64,000 bases of DNA, taken from contig NZ_JAJVDH010000004.1 of assembly GCF_022758145.1 (NCBI RefSeq), positions 124,001 through 188,000 of the forward strand. Reading direction: 5' to 3'. Source of the DNA: Pontibacter vulgaris (lineage in GTDB: Bacteria > Bacteroidota > Bacteroidia > Cytophagales > Hymenobacteraceae). Below are positions 45,158-54,986 of the stretch, in pieces. A program made the translations under genes and the position numbers. The stretch's first letter is position 1. Each line of letters begins with the position of its first letter. Below the pieces are notes generated by a model. It made no database searches. It saw nothing but the letters and a program-made list of their open reading frames with translations, and was not told where the DNA came from.

Positions 45158-45769
45158 TTACTTCTTCTGATGGCGTTCCTGCAGCACCGCCACAACATCT
45201 GCTAGTTCCAAACCAGTAGCAGCTAATAACACTAATAGATGGTAAAGAAGATCAGCCGCTTCGCCTTTCATGGTATCCAGTTTACCGGCTACAGCGTCAA
45301 TTACTGTTTCTACCGCTTCCTCTCCTACTTTCTGGGCTATCTTGTTCACGCCCTTTTCGAACAGGAAGTTGGTATAAGATCCTTCCGCCGGATTAGCTTT
45401 ACGCTGTTGAATAACTTCTTCCAACTGCGCTATAAATTGAATTGCCTTCGCTCTTTTGGCAGTCTGTTCTTCACCAAAGCAGCTGGTGGCTCCTGTATGG
45501 CAGGTTGGGCCGTTGGGTCTCACTTTTATTAGGAGCGAATCGTTGTCGCAGTCTTCGGCTATACTTACCACCTGCAGCGTGTTGCCCGATGTTTCGCCTT
45601 TGGTCCAGAGGCGGTTTTTGGAGCGGGAAAAGAAAGTCACCAGTCCTTCCTGCTGCGTTTTTTCCAAGGCTTCTTGGTTCATGTAGCCTAACATCAGCAC
45701 CTGGCTTGTCTGCTCGTCCTGTATTACAGCGGGCACTAATCCGCCCATTTTATCAAAATCAATTTTCAT
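45158..45769 (-). CDS. hisIE: Bifunctional PRA-CH/PRA-PH enzyme
   Basis: A 203-residue fusion catalysing the second and third steps of histidine synthesis. The N-terminal HisI half (1-~110) has FFSRSKNRLWTKGETSGN, DCDNDSLL and GPTCHTGATSCF with the metal cysteines. The C-terminal HisE half has NFLFEKGVNKIAQKVGEEAVE. Last gene of the hisHAF-IE operon. Confidence 0.95.
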   Translation of the reverse strand: MKIDFDKMGGLVPAVIQDEQTSQVLMLGYMNQEALEKTQQEGLVTFFSRSKNRLWTKGETSGNTLQVVSIAEDCDNDSLLIKVRPNGPTCHTGATSCFGEEQTAKRAKAIQFIAQLEEVIQQRKANPAEGSYTNFLFEKGVNKIAQKVGEEAVETVIDAVAGKLDTMKGEAADLLYHLLVLLAATGLELADVVAVLQERHQKK

Positions 45770-45771
45770 AA

Positions 45772-45834
45772 AGTTCTGAGTCTCGAGTTCTGAGTTCTGA
45801 GTTTATAATCACTCATTCGCTCAGTCACTCATTC
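45772..45834. repeat. Short tandem repeats between hisF and hisIE
   Basis: The gap holds three near-copies of GAGTTCTGA followed by two copies of CACTCATTC separated by GCTCAGT. It is low-complexity filler lengthening the gap to 69 bp, whereas the other operon genes overlap. Confidence 0.6.
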
Positions 45835-45838
45835 AAAA

Positions 45839-46597
45839 TTATATTCTCACATCCACGTCCTGCGCTTTCAGGAAACGTTTCAGGTCCGGTATCTCCAGTT
45901 CACGGAAATGGAAGAGGCTGGCTGCCAGAGCAGCGTCGGCGTGTGCCTTGTTGAAAGCGTCTACAAAATGCTGCATGTTACCTGCACCACCCGAAGCAAT
46001 AACCGGAACAGAGACAGCTTCCGAAACGGCTTTGGTGATATCTAACGCAAAACCTGCTTTAGTGCCGTCGTTGTTCATGCTGGTAAGCAGAATCTCGCCG
46101 GCGCCCAGTTCTACTACTTTCTTGGCCCAGTCAACTGTATTGTACTCAGTTTCCACGGTGCCGGCGCGGGTGTATACTTTCCAGCCGGTGGCCTCGGTAT
46201 ACTTGGTGTCGATGGCAACAGTAACGCATTGGCTACCAAAGCGGCTCGCCAGATCGTGTACCAGCTTTGGATTTTTAATGGCAGCTGAGTTGATGGATAC
46301 TTTATCAGCACCGGCCTGCAGCAACAGTTCTACATCGGCAACAGCACTAATGCCACCACCCACCGTGAAAGGAATATCAATGTGGCGGGCTATATCGCGC
46401 ACCAGTTCTGCAAAGGTTTTGCGCTCTTCATTCGTAGCAGTAATATCCAGGAAAACCAGTTCGTCGGCACCTTGTGCAGCATACCATTTTGCCAGTTCTA
46501 CCGGGTCGCCGGCATCACGGATATTCTCGAAACGGACACCTTTTACTGTGCGGCCATCCTTAATATCAAGGCAAGGGATAATGCGTTTGGTTAACAT
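45839..46597 (-). CDS. hisF: Imidazole glycerol phosphate synthase, cyclase subunit
   Basis: A 252-residue (beta/alpha)8 barrel. Catalytic Asp in [14 protein letters not shown] and the second in [20 protein letters not shown] and SGGAGN are the phosphate-binding loops. Works with HisH on the same operon. Overlaps hisA by 7 bp. Confidence 0.96.
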   Translation of the reverse strand: MLTKRIIPCLDIKDGRTVKGVRFENIRDAGDPVELAKWYAAQGADELVFLDITATNEERKTFAELVRDIARHIDIPFTVGGGISAVADVELLLQAGADKVSINSAAIKNPKLVHDLASRFGSQCVTVAIDTKYTEATGWKVYTRAGTVETEYNTVDWAKKVVELGAGEILLTSMNNDGTKAGFALDITKAVSEAVSVPVIASGGAGNMQHFVDAFNKAHADAALAASLFHFRELEIPDLKRFLKAQDVDVRI

Positions 46598-47313
46598 ACA
46601 AATCGCTCTAAATCTTTTAAACTGATGGTGCCTTCGTAAATTGCTTTGCCAATGATAGCACCTTTAACGCCGATCTCCTGCAGTTGCTCCAGGTCGGTTA
46701 TAGTTGTAACACCGCCGCTTGCAATTACTTCAGCTTCTGGCAGCGTAAGTTTTAAATGGCGGTACGTGTTAATGGATGGCCCCTGCAGTTTGCCGTCTTT
46801 GCTTACATCTGTACAGATAAAAATACGTGCACCAGTTTTTACATAACCAGAAATAAAATCCTGCAGCGGGTATTTGCTTTCTTCAGTCCAGGCGCTGATA
46901 GCGATGTTGGTGCCTTTAAAATCTGCCCCGATGATGATCTTCTCCGATCCATACTTAATCAGCCAGTTCTTTACCGTTTCAGGTTCGCGCACAGCTATAC
47001 TTCCGGCCGTAATCTGAGCTGCGCCAGCGTCAAAAGCCTGTTTTACCGCTTCATCCGACTGCAGACCACCACCGAAATCTATGATTAAGCCTGTATTGGC
47101 AGCTATACTTTCCAGTACCGCCAGGTTTACCGGTTTCTTGGCACGGGCACCATCCAGGTCTACCAAATGCAGGCGTTTGATTCCGTGTGCTTCAAAACGT
47201 TTGGCTACTTCCAGCGGTTTGCTGTCGTAGGTGGTTTGCTGGGCAAAATCGCCTTCGGTAAGGCGCACGCACTGGCCGCCAATTATGTCTATCGCTGGGA
47301 TGATCTCCATCAT
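46591..47313 (-). CDS. hisA: ProFAR isomerase
   Basis: A 240-residue barrel: [19 protein letters not shown] with the catalytic Asp, [13 protein letters not shown] with the second, and IASGGV. Isomerises ProFAR to PRFAR before HisHF. Overlaps hisH by 4 bp. Confidence 0.96.
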   Translation of the reverse strand: MMEIIPAIDIIGGQCVRLTEGDFAQQTTYDSKPLEVAKRFEAHGIKRLHLVDLDGARAKKPVNLAVLESIAANTGLIIDFGGGLQSDEAVKQAFDAGAAQITAGSIAVREPETVKNWLIKYGSEKIIIGADFKGTNIAISAWTEESKYPLQDFISGYVKTGARIFICTDVSKDGKLQGPSINTYRHLKLTLPEAEVIASGGVTTITDLEQLQEIGVKGAIIGKAIYEGTISLKDLERFVC

Positions 47314-47891
47314 AGGGCTAAAAAGTTTTTCAGAATTTGAGAGCCGGCAGGTCCGCTTTTCTCCGGGTGAAACTGCGCGGCGTAAAAGTTTTTATAGTGT
47401 AAGGCAGCCGAGAATGGCTCTGGGTACGATGTCTGGGCAATGGTATATTCGCTCATTGGCACGTAATAGCTGTGCACATAATAGGCATACTCACCTTCAT
47501 TTATACCTGCAAAAAGCGGTGATTGCAGCTTCTCGAGCTGGTTCCAACCCATGTGCGGTACCTTCAGATCAGTTTCAAATCGCTTTACCGCCAGCGGAAT
47601 AATACCCAGCAGATCGGTATCGCCTTCTTCGGAGTGCTGGCAAAGCAGCTGCATGCCCAGGCAAACACCAAAAAACGGCTGCTCCAGCGTTGGCAACAGC
47701 TTATCCAGGTTGCGGGCCTTCAGCTGGGCCATCGCTGAGGAAGCTTCGCCTACACCCGGAAAGATCACCTTGTCGGCAGACTTAATGGTCTCGAAGTCGC
47801 AGCTAAGGGTAGCATTTATACCCAGCCGTTCCAGCGCAAACATCACCGACTGCACATTGCCCGCCTTGTAATCAACTATAACTAAGTTCAT
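47310..47891 (-). CDS. hisH: Imidazole glycerol phosphate synthase, glutaminase subunit
   Basis: A 193-residue class I glutaminase giving ammonia to HisF. The catalytic cysteine lies in FFGVCLGMQLL, the His and Glu in AAQFHPEKSG. First structural gene of this operon; its leader holds the attenuator and the leader peptide. Confidence 0.95.
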   Translation of the reverse strand: MNLVIVDYKAGNVQSVMFALERLGINATLSCDFETIKSADKVIFPGVGEASSAMAQLKARNLDKLLPTLEQPFFGVCLGMQLLCQHSEEGDTDLLGIIPLAVKRFETDLKVPHMGWNQLEKLQSPLFAGINEGEYAYYVHSYYVPMSEYTIAQTSYPEPFSAALHYKNFYAAQFHPEKSGPAGSQILKNFLAL

Positions 47892-47978
47892 TTTGTATTA
47901 ATTACAAATTAAATAATTACGAATTATGAATGAATTCTAAAGTATAAATCCTGTAAATCCTGATTCGGACAAAAACAA

Positions 47979-48010
47979 AAAAGCCTGACTCGTTTCGGAG
48001 TCAGGCTTTT
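47979..48010 (-). terminator. his operon attenuator hairpin
   Basis: AAAAGCCTGACTC (minus strand, from 48010) and its complement close a hairpin with a run of T's after it, ahead of hisH. Its loop and 5' arm contain CTCCGAAAC (plus 47992-48000), which is exactly complementary to GTTTCGGAG inside the upstream leader ORF (plus 48054-48062). So a 9-bp antiterminator can form when that ORF's ribosome stalls at its His codons. Confidence 0.85.
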
Positions 48011-48030
48011 GGATATATACGTTTATACTT

Positions 48031-48111
48031 CTAGCAAATCCATAGGCAAGCGGCTCCGAAACTATTGCTTCGTGCATGATGATGGTACATATGAGCCATT
48101 GTGCCTTTCAT
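48031..48111 (-). CDS. hisL: His operon leader peptide
   Basis: A 26-codon ORF from ATG 48111 to TAG, containing MAHMYHHHARSN: four His codons in six positions, three in a row (CAT CAT CAT). The antiterminator segment follows a few codons later (AGT TTC GGA G). This is the classical hisL layout: low charged tRNA-His stalls the ribosome, the antiterminator forms and hisHAF-IE is expressed. It is too short for standard gene callers. Confidence 0.87.
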   Translation of the reverse strand: MKGTMAHMYHHHARSNSFGAACLWIC

Positions 48112-48116
48112 TACTG

Positions 48117-48151
48117 CAAATATAAGACAAGTATAGTTCAGTAACTACAAA
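48117..48151 (-). promoter_or_regulatory. Promoter of the hisH operon
   Basis: Minus-strand TATATTTG (plus 48117-48124) is an exact -7 element ending 5 bp before the leader ATG; TTTG (plus 48148-48151) lies 23 bp further, at the long end of the allowed spacing. The leader ORF would be nearly leaderless. Confidence 0.6.
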
Positions 48152-48214
48152 ATCTTACAATCTCTTCTCTTCACAAGCATTTCAGAATACCGCCATTTAA
48201 ATTACATTTGAGGT

Positions 48215-50263
48215 ATGAAAAAGACATTGATACTGGCTGGCGTGTTTGCTGTAACTATAGCGCAGGCACAACAGCGCATGACTCCGGAACTGCTCTGGAA
48301 GCTGGGGCGCGTTTCGGCTGAGGCGGTAACGCCCGACGGTAAATCGGTTATCTACGGCGTTGGCTATGTAAATATGGAAGAAAACGGCAGCGAGCGCAAT
48401 CTCTACCGTATTCCTGTTGCTGGCGGACAACCTACCCAAATAACAGCTACAAAAGGTGGCGAAAGTGTAGTTAGGGTTGATAAAGCTACTGGCAACATCA
48501 TTTACCTGCACAAAGGCCAGCTGTGGCAGCTAACAGGCGGTAAAGGCGAACCAAAGCAGCTTACCAACGTTGAAGGTGGCCTGAGCAATGTTCGTTTCTC
48601 GCCGGATGGAAAGCATGTGTTGTTTTCGCGCGAGGTGGAAGTGAAAAACGTACACAGCAAGGATATTTACCCTGAGCTGAAGAAATCGAACGCTTACGTG
48701 TACGACGACCTGAACTACCGCCACTGGGATACCTGGGAAGACGGTAAGTTTCAGCACGTTTTCTTCGCCCCTTACAACGAAGGCAAGATTGGCACGGCTA
48801 CCGACATCATGAAAGACGAGCCTTTCGATACGCCGCAAATGCCGTTTGGCGGACTGGAAGACATGATCTGGAGCCCGGACAGCAAAGCTATACTTTATGT
48901 GAGCAAGAAGAAGTTCGGAAAAGAGTACGCGGTTAGCACCAACACCGACATTTACCGCTACGACATAGCTTCAGGAAAAACAATCAACTTTACGGAAGGC
49001 AACATGGGATATGACAACGCTCCTGCCTTCTCGGAAGACGCTACCAAACTTGCCTGGTTAAGTATGGATGAAGACGGTAACGAAGCCGACCAGAACGAGA
49101 TGATTGTTCTCGACACCAAAACCGGACAGAAGTATAACCTGACCAAGGACTGGGATGAAACGATAAACTCCTTTACCTGGAGCAAAGATGGCAGCAAGAT
49201 CTGGTTTGTAGCGCCAACTAAAGGTACGATACAGCTGTTTGAAGTATCGCTACCTAAAAACTTAGGCAAATTCTCGGCTAAAAGTATAAAGCAGGTTACC
49301 AAAGGCCAGTTCGATATCAATGGCATTGCAGGCCAGTCAGGCAACAGCCTGATCGTGTCGCGCGCCGACATGAACCACGCTGCCGAACTTTTCCGTGTTG
49401 ACCTGAAAAACGGTAAACTGACGCAACTGACCAATGTGAACGACGCGATCTACAGCAAACTATCACTGAGTAAAGTTGAGTCACGCGTTACCAAAGCTAC
49501 TGATGGCAAAGACTTGTTCTCGTGGGTAGTTTATCCGCCGGATTTCGACCCGAACAAAAAATACCCAACCTTGCTTTACTGCCAGGGTGGCCCGCAATCA
49601 GCCTTAACACAGTATTACTCTTACCGCTGGAACATGCAATTGATTGCTGCTAACGGTTATATCGTGGTTGCACCGAACAGACGCGGAATGCCGGGCCACG
49701 GCGATGAATGGAACCGCCAGATCAGCGGCGACTGGGGCGGACAAGCCATCCGCGATTACCTGACTGCTATAGATGATGTGGCGAAAGATAAGTATGTAGA
49801 CAAAGACAGACTTGGTGCTGTGGGTGCCAGCTACGGTGGTTACTCCGTGTTTATGCTAGCTGGTCTGCACGAAGGTCGCTTCAAGACCTTTATCGCACAC
49901 GACGGTTTATTTGATATACGCAGCTGGTATGGCACTACCGAAGAGCTTTTCTTTGCCAACAACGAACTGAAAGGCCCTTACTGGGATACAAAAGCCCCGC
50001 AAGCTTATAAGGAATTCAACCCGATCGAGCATGCTAATAAATGGAACACGCCAATCCTGATCGTTCAGGGTGGCCAGGACTTCCGTGTAGGTATTGAGCA
50101 AGGTTTGCAGGCTTTCCAGTTGGCACAGCTGAAGGGTATTAAAAGCCGACTGTTATACTTGCCAGACGAAAATCACTGGGTACTGCAGCCGCAAAATGCA
50201 ATAGTTTGGCAGCGTGAGTTCTTCAAATGGTTAGATGAAACGCTGAAACCAGCCAATAACTAA
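48215..50263 (+). CDS. Secreted S9-family prolyl oligopeptidase (acylaminoacyl/dipeptidyl peptidase)
   Basis: A 682-residue protease. A signal peptide (MKKTLILAGVFAVTIAQAQ) is followed by a seven-bladed propeller (WD40-like PD40 blades such as NVRFSPDGKHVLFS) and a C-terminal alpha/beta hydrolase domain. The triad is S539 in GASYGGYS, D622 in VQGGQDFRV and H654 in DENHWV. It cleaves peptides in the periplasm. Divergent from the his leader. A TACATTTG lies only 5 bp before the start, so if it is the promoter, the mRNA would be leaderless. Confidence 0.93.
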   Translation: MKKTLILAGVFAVTIAQAQQRMTPELLWKLGRVSAEAVTPDGKSVIYGVGYVNMEENGSERNLYRIPVAGGQPTQITATKGGESVVRVDKATGNIIYLHKGQLWQLTGGKGEPKQLTNVEGGLSNVRFSPDGKHVLFSREVEVKNVHSKDIYPELKKSNAYVYDDLNYRHWDTWEDGKFQHVFFAPYNEGKIGTATDIMKDEPFDTPQMPFGGLEDMIWSPDSKAILYVSKKKFGKEYAVSTNTDIYRYDIASGKTINFTEGNMGYDNAPAFSEDATKLAWLSMDEDGNEADQNEMIVLDTKTGQKYNLTKDWDETINSFTWSKDGSKIWFVAPTKGTIQLFEVSLPKNLGKFSAKSIKQVTKGQFDINGIAGQSGNSLIVSRADMNHAAELFRVDLKNGKLTQLTNVNDAIYSKLSLSKVESRVTKATDGKDLFSWVVYPPDFDPNKKYPTLLYCQGGPQSALTQYYSYRWNMQLIAANGYIVVAPNRRGMPGHGDEWNRQISGDWGGQAIRDYLTAIDDVAKDKYVDKDRLGAVGASYGGYSVFMLAGLHEGRFKTFIAHDGLFDIRSWYGTTEELFFANNELKGPYWDTKAPQAYKEFNPIEHANKWNTPILIVQGGQDFRVGIEQGLQAFQLAQLKGIKSRLLYLPDENHWVLQPQNAIVWQREFFKWLDETLKPANN

Positions 50264-50268
50264 AGTAT

Positions 50269-50300
50269 AAAAGCCCGGTGCAATTAAGTACCGGGCTTTT
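50269..50300 (+). terminator. Terminator of the S9 peptidase gene
   Basis: An 11-bp stem (AAAAGCCCGGT at 50269-50279 with ACCGGGCTTTT at 50290-50300) followed by TCTTTTT, six bases after the stop codon. Confidence 0.88.
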
Positions 50301-50310
50301 TCTTTTTGAC

Positions 50311-50387
50311 TGTCCCCTTGAGGGGACAATAGGGGTGTTTACTCGTGCAAGATAAATATCCCCCCTAACCCCTTCAAAGGGGGACTT
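50311..50387. repeat. REP-like repeat (CCCCTAACCCC family), copy 1
   Basis: TGTCCCCTTGAGGGGACA is a perfect hairpin (50311-50328); then AGGGGTG, a spacer, and CCCCCCTAACCCCTTCAAAGGGGG. A sister element with longer arms lies at 56020-56097. This family is frequent between convergent or co-directional genes of Cytophagales and Flavobacteria (recollection). Confidence 0.7.
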
Positions 50388-50411
50388 ATCCTTTCAAGCT
50401 TTTCCTTTTGC

Positions 50412-50515
50412 TGGCGCGGGTTTGCAACCCGTGTCCTTACAATAATATCGGATTTATTATCCGATTAGGCCAGAGGCCCAACTATAGTTCGTCACGAGCG
50501 AGGACGCTCGCGCCA
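50412..50515. repeat. 104-bp element with terminal inverted repeats and four internal hairpins
   Basis: TGGCGCG at 50412-50418 pairs with CGCGCCA at 50509-50515. Inside lie hairpins CGGGTTTGCAACCCG, ATCGGATTTATTATCCGAT, GGCCAGAGGCC and CGAGCGAGGACGCTCG. No ORF fits. It is MITE- or REP-like and adjoins the repeat at 50311, filling the gap between the S9 peptidase and aroF stops. Confidence 0.65.
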
Positions 50516-50523
50516 TAGCTATT

Positions 50524-51534
50524 CTAAAAACTCTCCCTTAAAGTATAAGCCTGACGCATACGACGTATCAGCCTTTCTGACTCTTTAAAATTCACCGTCT
50601 GCTGTCCGTCAGAGAAAGCCTCTTCAGGCTTCTGATGCGTTTCGTAGATTACACCGTCTGCACCAGCCATCACCGCTGCCAGCGACATTTCTTCTACATA
50701 GTCGCGTAGACCAATTCCATGCGATGGATCAACTATAACCGGCAAGTGTGTTTTGGCTTTCAGCACTGGCACTGCGTTAAGGTCCAGCACATTGCGGTAA
50801 GAGTTTTCATAAGACCGAATACCGCGCTCGCACAGCATGATCTTTTCGTTGCCGTTCGAGAAAATGTACTCTGCAGCCTGCAGCAGTTCTTCCAGTGTAC
50901 CGGAAATACCGCGTTTTAGAAGTACAGGCTTCTGCGCCGCCCCTAAGGAATCCAATAAGTTAAAGTTCTGACTGTTGCGCGCTCCCACCTGGAATACATC
51001 CACATAATCGATCATGTCTTCGATCTGCGACACCTGCATAACCTCGGTAATGATCTTGATCCCGTTCTCACGGCAAATGCGGTGGAACATCTGCAATCCT
51101 TCCAACCCAAGTCCACGGAAAGCATACGGCGAACTGCGCGGCTTGAATACGCCGCCACGCATGATCTTCACATTATTCTCAACCAGGTGCTGCACCACCA
51201 ACTCGATCTGCTTTTCGCTTTCGATAGAGCAAGGGCCGGCCATGATACTGAACTGCCCTTCGCCAATCACCACGCCATCACCTAGGTCAATGCGGGTAGG
51301 TTCAACTTTCCATTTGCGAGAGATCAGTTTATATTCATCCGACACGCGGTGAATGTCTGCTACGCCAGGCAACTGGCCAATGGTACGAATATCAAAATCT
51401 TTCTTGCCAATGCCTACGATGTAATGGCCTTCCTGCGTCAGTACTTCGTTGCCCTTAAAGCCGACAGCCTTAATCTGCTGCAGGATGTTTTCTTTCAGTT
51501 CAGCAGGTATACCTTGCTGCAATTGTATGATCAT
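50524..51534 (-). CDS. aroF: 3-deoxy-7-phosphoheptulonate (DAHP) synthase, type I-beta
   Basis: A 336-residue enzyme making DAHP from PEP and erythrose-4-phosphate, the entry to the shikimate pathway. The N-terminal ferredoxin-like domain (~1-90) marks the Thermotoga-like type I-beta class; the barrel has MAGPCSIES, MRGGVFKPRSSPYAF and IVDPSHGIG. It is last in the trp operon, overlapping trpA by 4 bp, so aromatic precursor supply is tied to tryptophan demand. Confidence 0.92.
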   Translation of the reverse strand: MIIQLQQGIPAELKENILQQIKAVGFKGNEVLTQEGHYIVGIGKKDFDIRTIGQLPGVADIHRVSDEYKLISRKWKVEPTRIDLGDGVVIGEGQFSIMAGPCSIESEKQIELVVQHLVENNVKIMRGGVFKPRSSPYAFRGLGLEGLQMFHRICRENGIKIITEVMQVSQIEDMIDYVDVFQVGARNSQNFNLLDSLGAAQKPVLLKRGISGTLEELLQAAEYIFSNGNEKIMLCERGIRSYENSYRNVLDLNAVPVLKAKTHLPVIVDPSHGIGLRDYVEEMSLAAVMAGADGVIYETHQKPEEAFSDGQQTVNFKESERLIRRMRQAYTLRESF

Positions 51535-52313
51535 ACTTCTTGTTTAATGCGTTGGATGAATGTCTGGATATTTTGCTCTAGGCTGCCTTCCTGGGCCAGC
51601 GCCTTTATAAAAGCACTGCCGATGATGGCGCCGCGTGCGTGGTTGCAGGCCTGCGAAAAAGTATCGCGGTTGTGAATGCCGAAGCCGATCATGCCCGGAT
51701 TACGAAGCCCCATCTGGCCTACCCGCTCGAAATAACCGGTGTTAACTACTGCCTTTCCGTTCGTGCTGCCAGTTACCGACGCCGACGAAACCATGTATAC
51801 AAAACCATTGGTGTGGCTGTCGATCTCACGAATGCGCTGCTCCGGAGTTTGTGGCGTGATCAGGAAGATCTTGCTCAGGTTATTCTGCTCAAACAGCGCT
51901 TTATACTCCCGCACATAATCTGAAAGCGGCAGGTCCGGAAGGATAATTCCATCTATTCCGATTTCTTTGGCTTTCTGGCAGAAGCGCTCCACTCCATACT
52001 GCATAACCGGGTTCAGGTAGCCCATCAGCACCAGCGGAATCTGTGTATATTGGCGGATGTCTTTTAACTGTTCAAACAGCTTCGGAATGGTCATGCCATT
52101 GCGCAGGGCAATTTCACTGCTTTGTTGTATGGTTGGGCCATCCGCCAAAGGATCAGAGAAAGGCATCCCTACCTCAATCAGGTCAACGCCATTCTTCTCC
52201 AACTCCAGGATGATCGGAACAGTATCTTCCAGGTTTGGGTAGCCGGCCGTAAAGTATACCGACAGCAGCCCCTGTGGCTTTTGTTCGAAAAGGGTTTTGA
52301 TTCTATTTTCCAT
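51531..52313 (-). CDS. trpA: Tryptophan synthase alpha chain
   Basis: A 260-residue barrel cleaving indole-3-glycerol phosphate. Catalytic Glu lies in [17 protein letters not shown] and Asp in [13 protein letters not shown] use ATG 52313 ([12 protein letters not shown]); the longer frame would need TTG 52322. It overlaps trpB by 11 bp. Confidence 0.95.
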   Translation of the reverse strand: MENRIKTLFEQKPQGLLSVYFTAGYPNLEDTVPIILELEKNGVDLIEVGMPFSDPLADGPTIQQSSEIALRNGMTIPKLFEQLKDIRQYTQIPLVLMGYLNPVMQYGVERFCQKAKEIGIDGIILPDLPLSDYVREYKALFEQNNLSKIFLITPQTPEQRIREIDSHTNGFVYMVSSASVTGSTNGKAVVNTGYFERVGQMGLRNPGMIGFGIHNRDTFSQACNHARGAIIGSAFIKALAQEGSLEQNIQTFIQRIKQEV

Positions 52314-53496
52314 GGAGCTCAAATCTGTCTAAGTAGGTAGTTAAATCTTTGTCGCCGCGACCGGAAAGATTCACAACTATAACTTCGTCCGGCTTTGCAC
52401 CGATTCTGCCAAGAGCTGCCAGTGCGTGCGCGCTTTCCAATGCAGGTATGATTCCTTCCAGTCTCGTTAGCTCCAACACTGCCTGTAGTGCTTCGTCATC
52501 GGTTATACTTTCGAAAATGGCTCTTCCGGATTGGTGCAGGTGCGCATGCAGCGGCCCAACACCTGGGTAATCCAGCCCCGCCGAGATAGAGTATGGCTCG
52601 GTTACCTGCCCGTCATCTGTCTGCATAAGCAAGGTGCGGCTGCCGTGTATAATGCCTTCTCTGCCCAACACCGATGTAGCTGCCGACTCACCGGAACCAA
52701 CGCCCAATCCGGCTGCTTCCACAGCCACAAGTTTCACTTCAGGCGTATCCAGGTAATGGTAGAATGCGCCTGCTGCGTTGCTGCCGCCGCCCACACAAGC
52801 CACCACATAATCTGGGTTCTCGCTGCCGGTCTTCTCTTTCAGCTGTACTTTTATCTCTTCTGAAATTACCGACTGAAAACGCGCTACCATGTCCGGGTAC
52901 GGGTGAGGACCAACTACCGAACCGATGATGTAGTAAGTGTCTTCGGGGTTGTTGATCCAGTCGCGGATGGCTTCGTTGGTGGCGTCTTTCAGGGTTTTGC
53001 TGCCGCTGGTGGCTGGCACTACCGTGGCGCCTAACATTTTCATTCTGGCCACATTAGGTGCCTGCCGTTGAATGTCTACTTCACCCATGTACACGATACA
53101 CTCCAGTCCCATCAGGGCGCAAACCGTAGCCGTAGCCACGCCATGTTGTCCGGCACCTGTTTCGGCAATAATGCGTTTTTTACCCAATCGTTTCGCCATC
53201 AGTACCTGCCCAACGGTGTTGTTGATCTTGTGCGCACCGGTATGGTTCAGGTCTTCGCGCTTCAGGTAAATGTTGGTGTTATACTTTTCAGATAAGCGCT
53301 TGGCAAAGTATAGCGGCGTTGGGCGGCCCACATAATCTTTCAGTAATGTCTGCAGTTCTTCCTGAAACTCCGGCTCTGCCATAATCTTTAGGTAATTCTG
53401 GCGCAGCTCTTCCACATTGGGGTACAGCATTTCGGGGATATAAGCTCCGCCAAATTTGCCATAGAAGCCGTTTTCGTCAACGTTATAGTTTATCAT
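52303..53496 (-). CDS. trpB: Tryptophan synthase beta chain
   Basis: A 397-residue PLP enzyme joining indole and serine. The PLP lysine lies in [11 protein letters not shown], and [10 protein letters not shown] is the phosphate loop. Standard TrpB1 length and N-terminus ([10 protein letters not shown]), which pairs with TrpA. Confidence 0.97.
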   Translation of the reverse strand: MINYNVDENGFYGKFGGAYIPEMLYPNVEELRQNYLKIMAEPEFQEELQTLLKDYVGRPTPLYFAKRLSEKYNTNIYLKREDLNHTGAHKINNTVGQVLMAKRLGKKRIIAETGAGQHGVATATVCALMGLECIVYMGEVDIQRQAPNVARMKMLGATVVPATSGSKTLKDATNEAIRDWINNPEDTYYIIGSVVGPHPYPDMVARFQSVISEEIKVQLKEKTGSENPDYVVACVGGGSNAAGAFYHYLDTPEVKLVAVEAAGLGVGSGESAATSVLGREGIIHGSRTLLMQTDDGQVTEPYSISAGLDYPGVGPLHAHLHQSGRAIFESITDDEALQAVLELTRLEGIIPALESAHALAALGRIGAKPDEVIVVNLSGRGDKDLTTYLDRFELHGK

Positions 53497-53497
53497 C

Positions 53498-54130
53498 TTA
53501 ATTCTTCTCTTTAATAAATATGATCAGCTCCTTCACCTTCTCCACATCCTTCAGCCCCGGCTCCAACTCAAATCCGCTGTTTACATCCAGTGCAAACGGT
53601 TTCGGCCAGATTTTTTCAAACTCCCGGCTCTTAAGGTTTTCCAGGCTCAGGCCACCGCTCAGGAAGTATGGCTTGTCAGACAGGTAGCCTTTAAGTATTT
53701 CCCAGTCGAAGACAGTTCCATTACCACCGTAGTTGTTGCCACGGGTATCGAACAGGAAGTAATCACAGCTTCTTTCATACAGCAGCGTGTTTTCAAAGAC
53801 AAAGTTATCATCTACTGAGAAGGCCTTTATCACCTCTAACCCAGCTTCTTGTAGTTCTTTGCATTGCCTTGGAGTTTCTCTTCCATGCAACTGTATTACA
53901 TCCAGTTTATACTTTCGGGCTGTGTCAAGTATAACTTCAGTAGATTCATTTACGAACACACCTACCTTTTTTATACTTGCCGGCAGTTCGTCTAACAATT
54001 TCGGAGTTATAGTTTCATCACAATAGCGCTTAGACCCTTCGTAAAAGATGAAGCCCATGTAATCCGGCTGAAGCGCCGCGATCTGCCTCAGGTTCTCCGG
54101 CTCTCGCATGCCGCATACTTTTACCTTCAT
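53498..54130 (-). CDS. trpF: Phosphoribosylanthranilate isomerase
   Basis: A 210-residue single-domain barrel. [11 protein letters not shown] holds the catalytic Cys, [18 protein letters not shown] the Asp region, and LSGGLSLEN the phosphate loop. Overlaps trpC by 4 bp and is one base from trpB. Confidence 0.95.
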   Translation of the reverse strand: MKVKVCGMREPENLRQIAALQPDYMGFIFYEGSKRYCDETITPKLLDELPASIKKVGVFVNESTEVILDTARKYKLDVIQLHGRETPRQCKELQEAGLEVIKAFSVDDNFVFENTLLYERSCDYFLFDTRGNNYGGNGTVFDWEILKGYLSDKPYFLSGGLSLENLKSREFEKIWPKPFALDVNSGFELEPGLKDVEKVKELIIFIKEKN

Positions 54131-54942
54131 ACTACCTGTGCTTTAAGCTCCTGTAATTGGCGCAGTTCTTTTACAAAAGCAGCGGCAGCACGCTCAGGAC
54201 GGCTGTCGGTCATAAACGTCTCTCCAATCAGGAAGCCGTTGTAGCCTGCCTGCTGCAGCTCAACCAACGTTTGTGCCTGGCTCAGCCCACTTTCCGAAAC
54301 TTTAGTAATACCCTGAGGAATGTACTGCGCCAGCTCAAACGATAAGCCTACATCAGTCTTAAATGTTTTAAGGTTGCGATTGTTCACACCGACTACGGTT
54401 ACAAATTCGTTAAAGCTACTTTCCAGTTCTTCATTGTTATGAACTTCCAACAGCACTTCCAGGCCAAACGAGCGGGCAAAAGAGGCCAGTTCTTTCAAGC
54501 GTGCAGGATCTAGGGCAGCCGCAATCAGCAATATGGCATCGGCACCGATCGATTTTGCTTCCACGATCTGGTACTCATCCACCATAAAATCTTTGCGAAG
54601 AATCGGGCAGAAATTAAATTTGCGGGCTGTCACCAGGTCTTCGTTCTTACCGCCAAAGTAGTTGGTGTCAGTAAGAATAGATAAGGCAGAAGCGCCTGCC
54701 TGCATGTAACCAATAGAAGTGCGCTCCACCGATACATAAGGATTGATATCGCCTTTGGATGGGGACTTACGTTTGATCTCGGCAATGATCCCACTCTTGT
54801 CCGGGCGCAACAGGTAACGCTCCAGCGACAGGCAAGGTGTTTCGAAGTATAAACTCTTCTCCAGCAACTTTACCGGGTATAGGTCTTTGCGTTCGGCTAC
54901 TTCTTTGTATTTATGGGCGATGATTTCGTCGAGTATGTTCAT
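54127..54942 (-). CDS. trpC: Indole-3-glycerol phosphate synthase
   Basis: A 271-residue barrel. IIAEIKRKSPSKG, ILRKDFMVDEYQI and NNRNLKTFKTD are the diagnostic blocks; VSESGLSQ follows. It is a separate gene from trpF here. Confidence 0.95.
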   Translation of the reverse strand: MNILDEIIAHKYKEVAERKDLYPVKLLEKSLYFETPCLSLERYLLRPDKSGIIAEIKRKSPSKGDINPYVSVERTSIGYMQAGASALSILTDTNYFGGKNEDLVTARKFNFCPILRKDFMVDEYQIVEAKSIGADAILLIAAALDPARLKELASFARSFGLEVLLEVHNNEELESSFNEFVTVVGVNNRNLKTFKTDVGLSFELAQYIPQGITKVSESGLSQAQTLVELQQAGYNGFLIGETFMTDSRPERAAAAFVKELRQLQELKAQVV

Positions 54943-54986
54943 GTTGTTTAATTTGTAAATTTGAAAATGTGGAGATTTGAAGATGT

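Noticed and set aside
48203..48210. TACATTTG as promoter of the S9 peptidase gene
   Set aside because: It ends only 4 bp before the ATG that begins a good signal peptide, and no -33 element is present; it would force a leaderless mRNA, so I mention it but do not annotate it.
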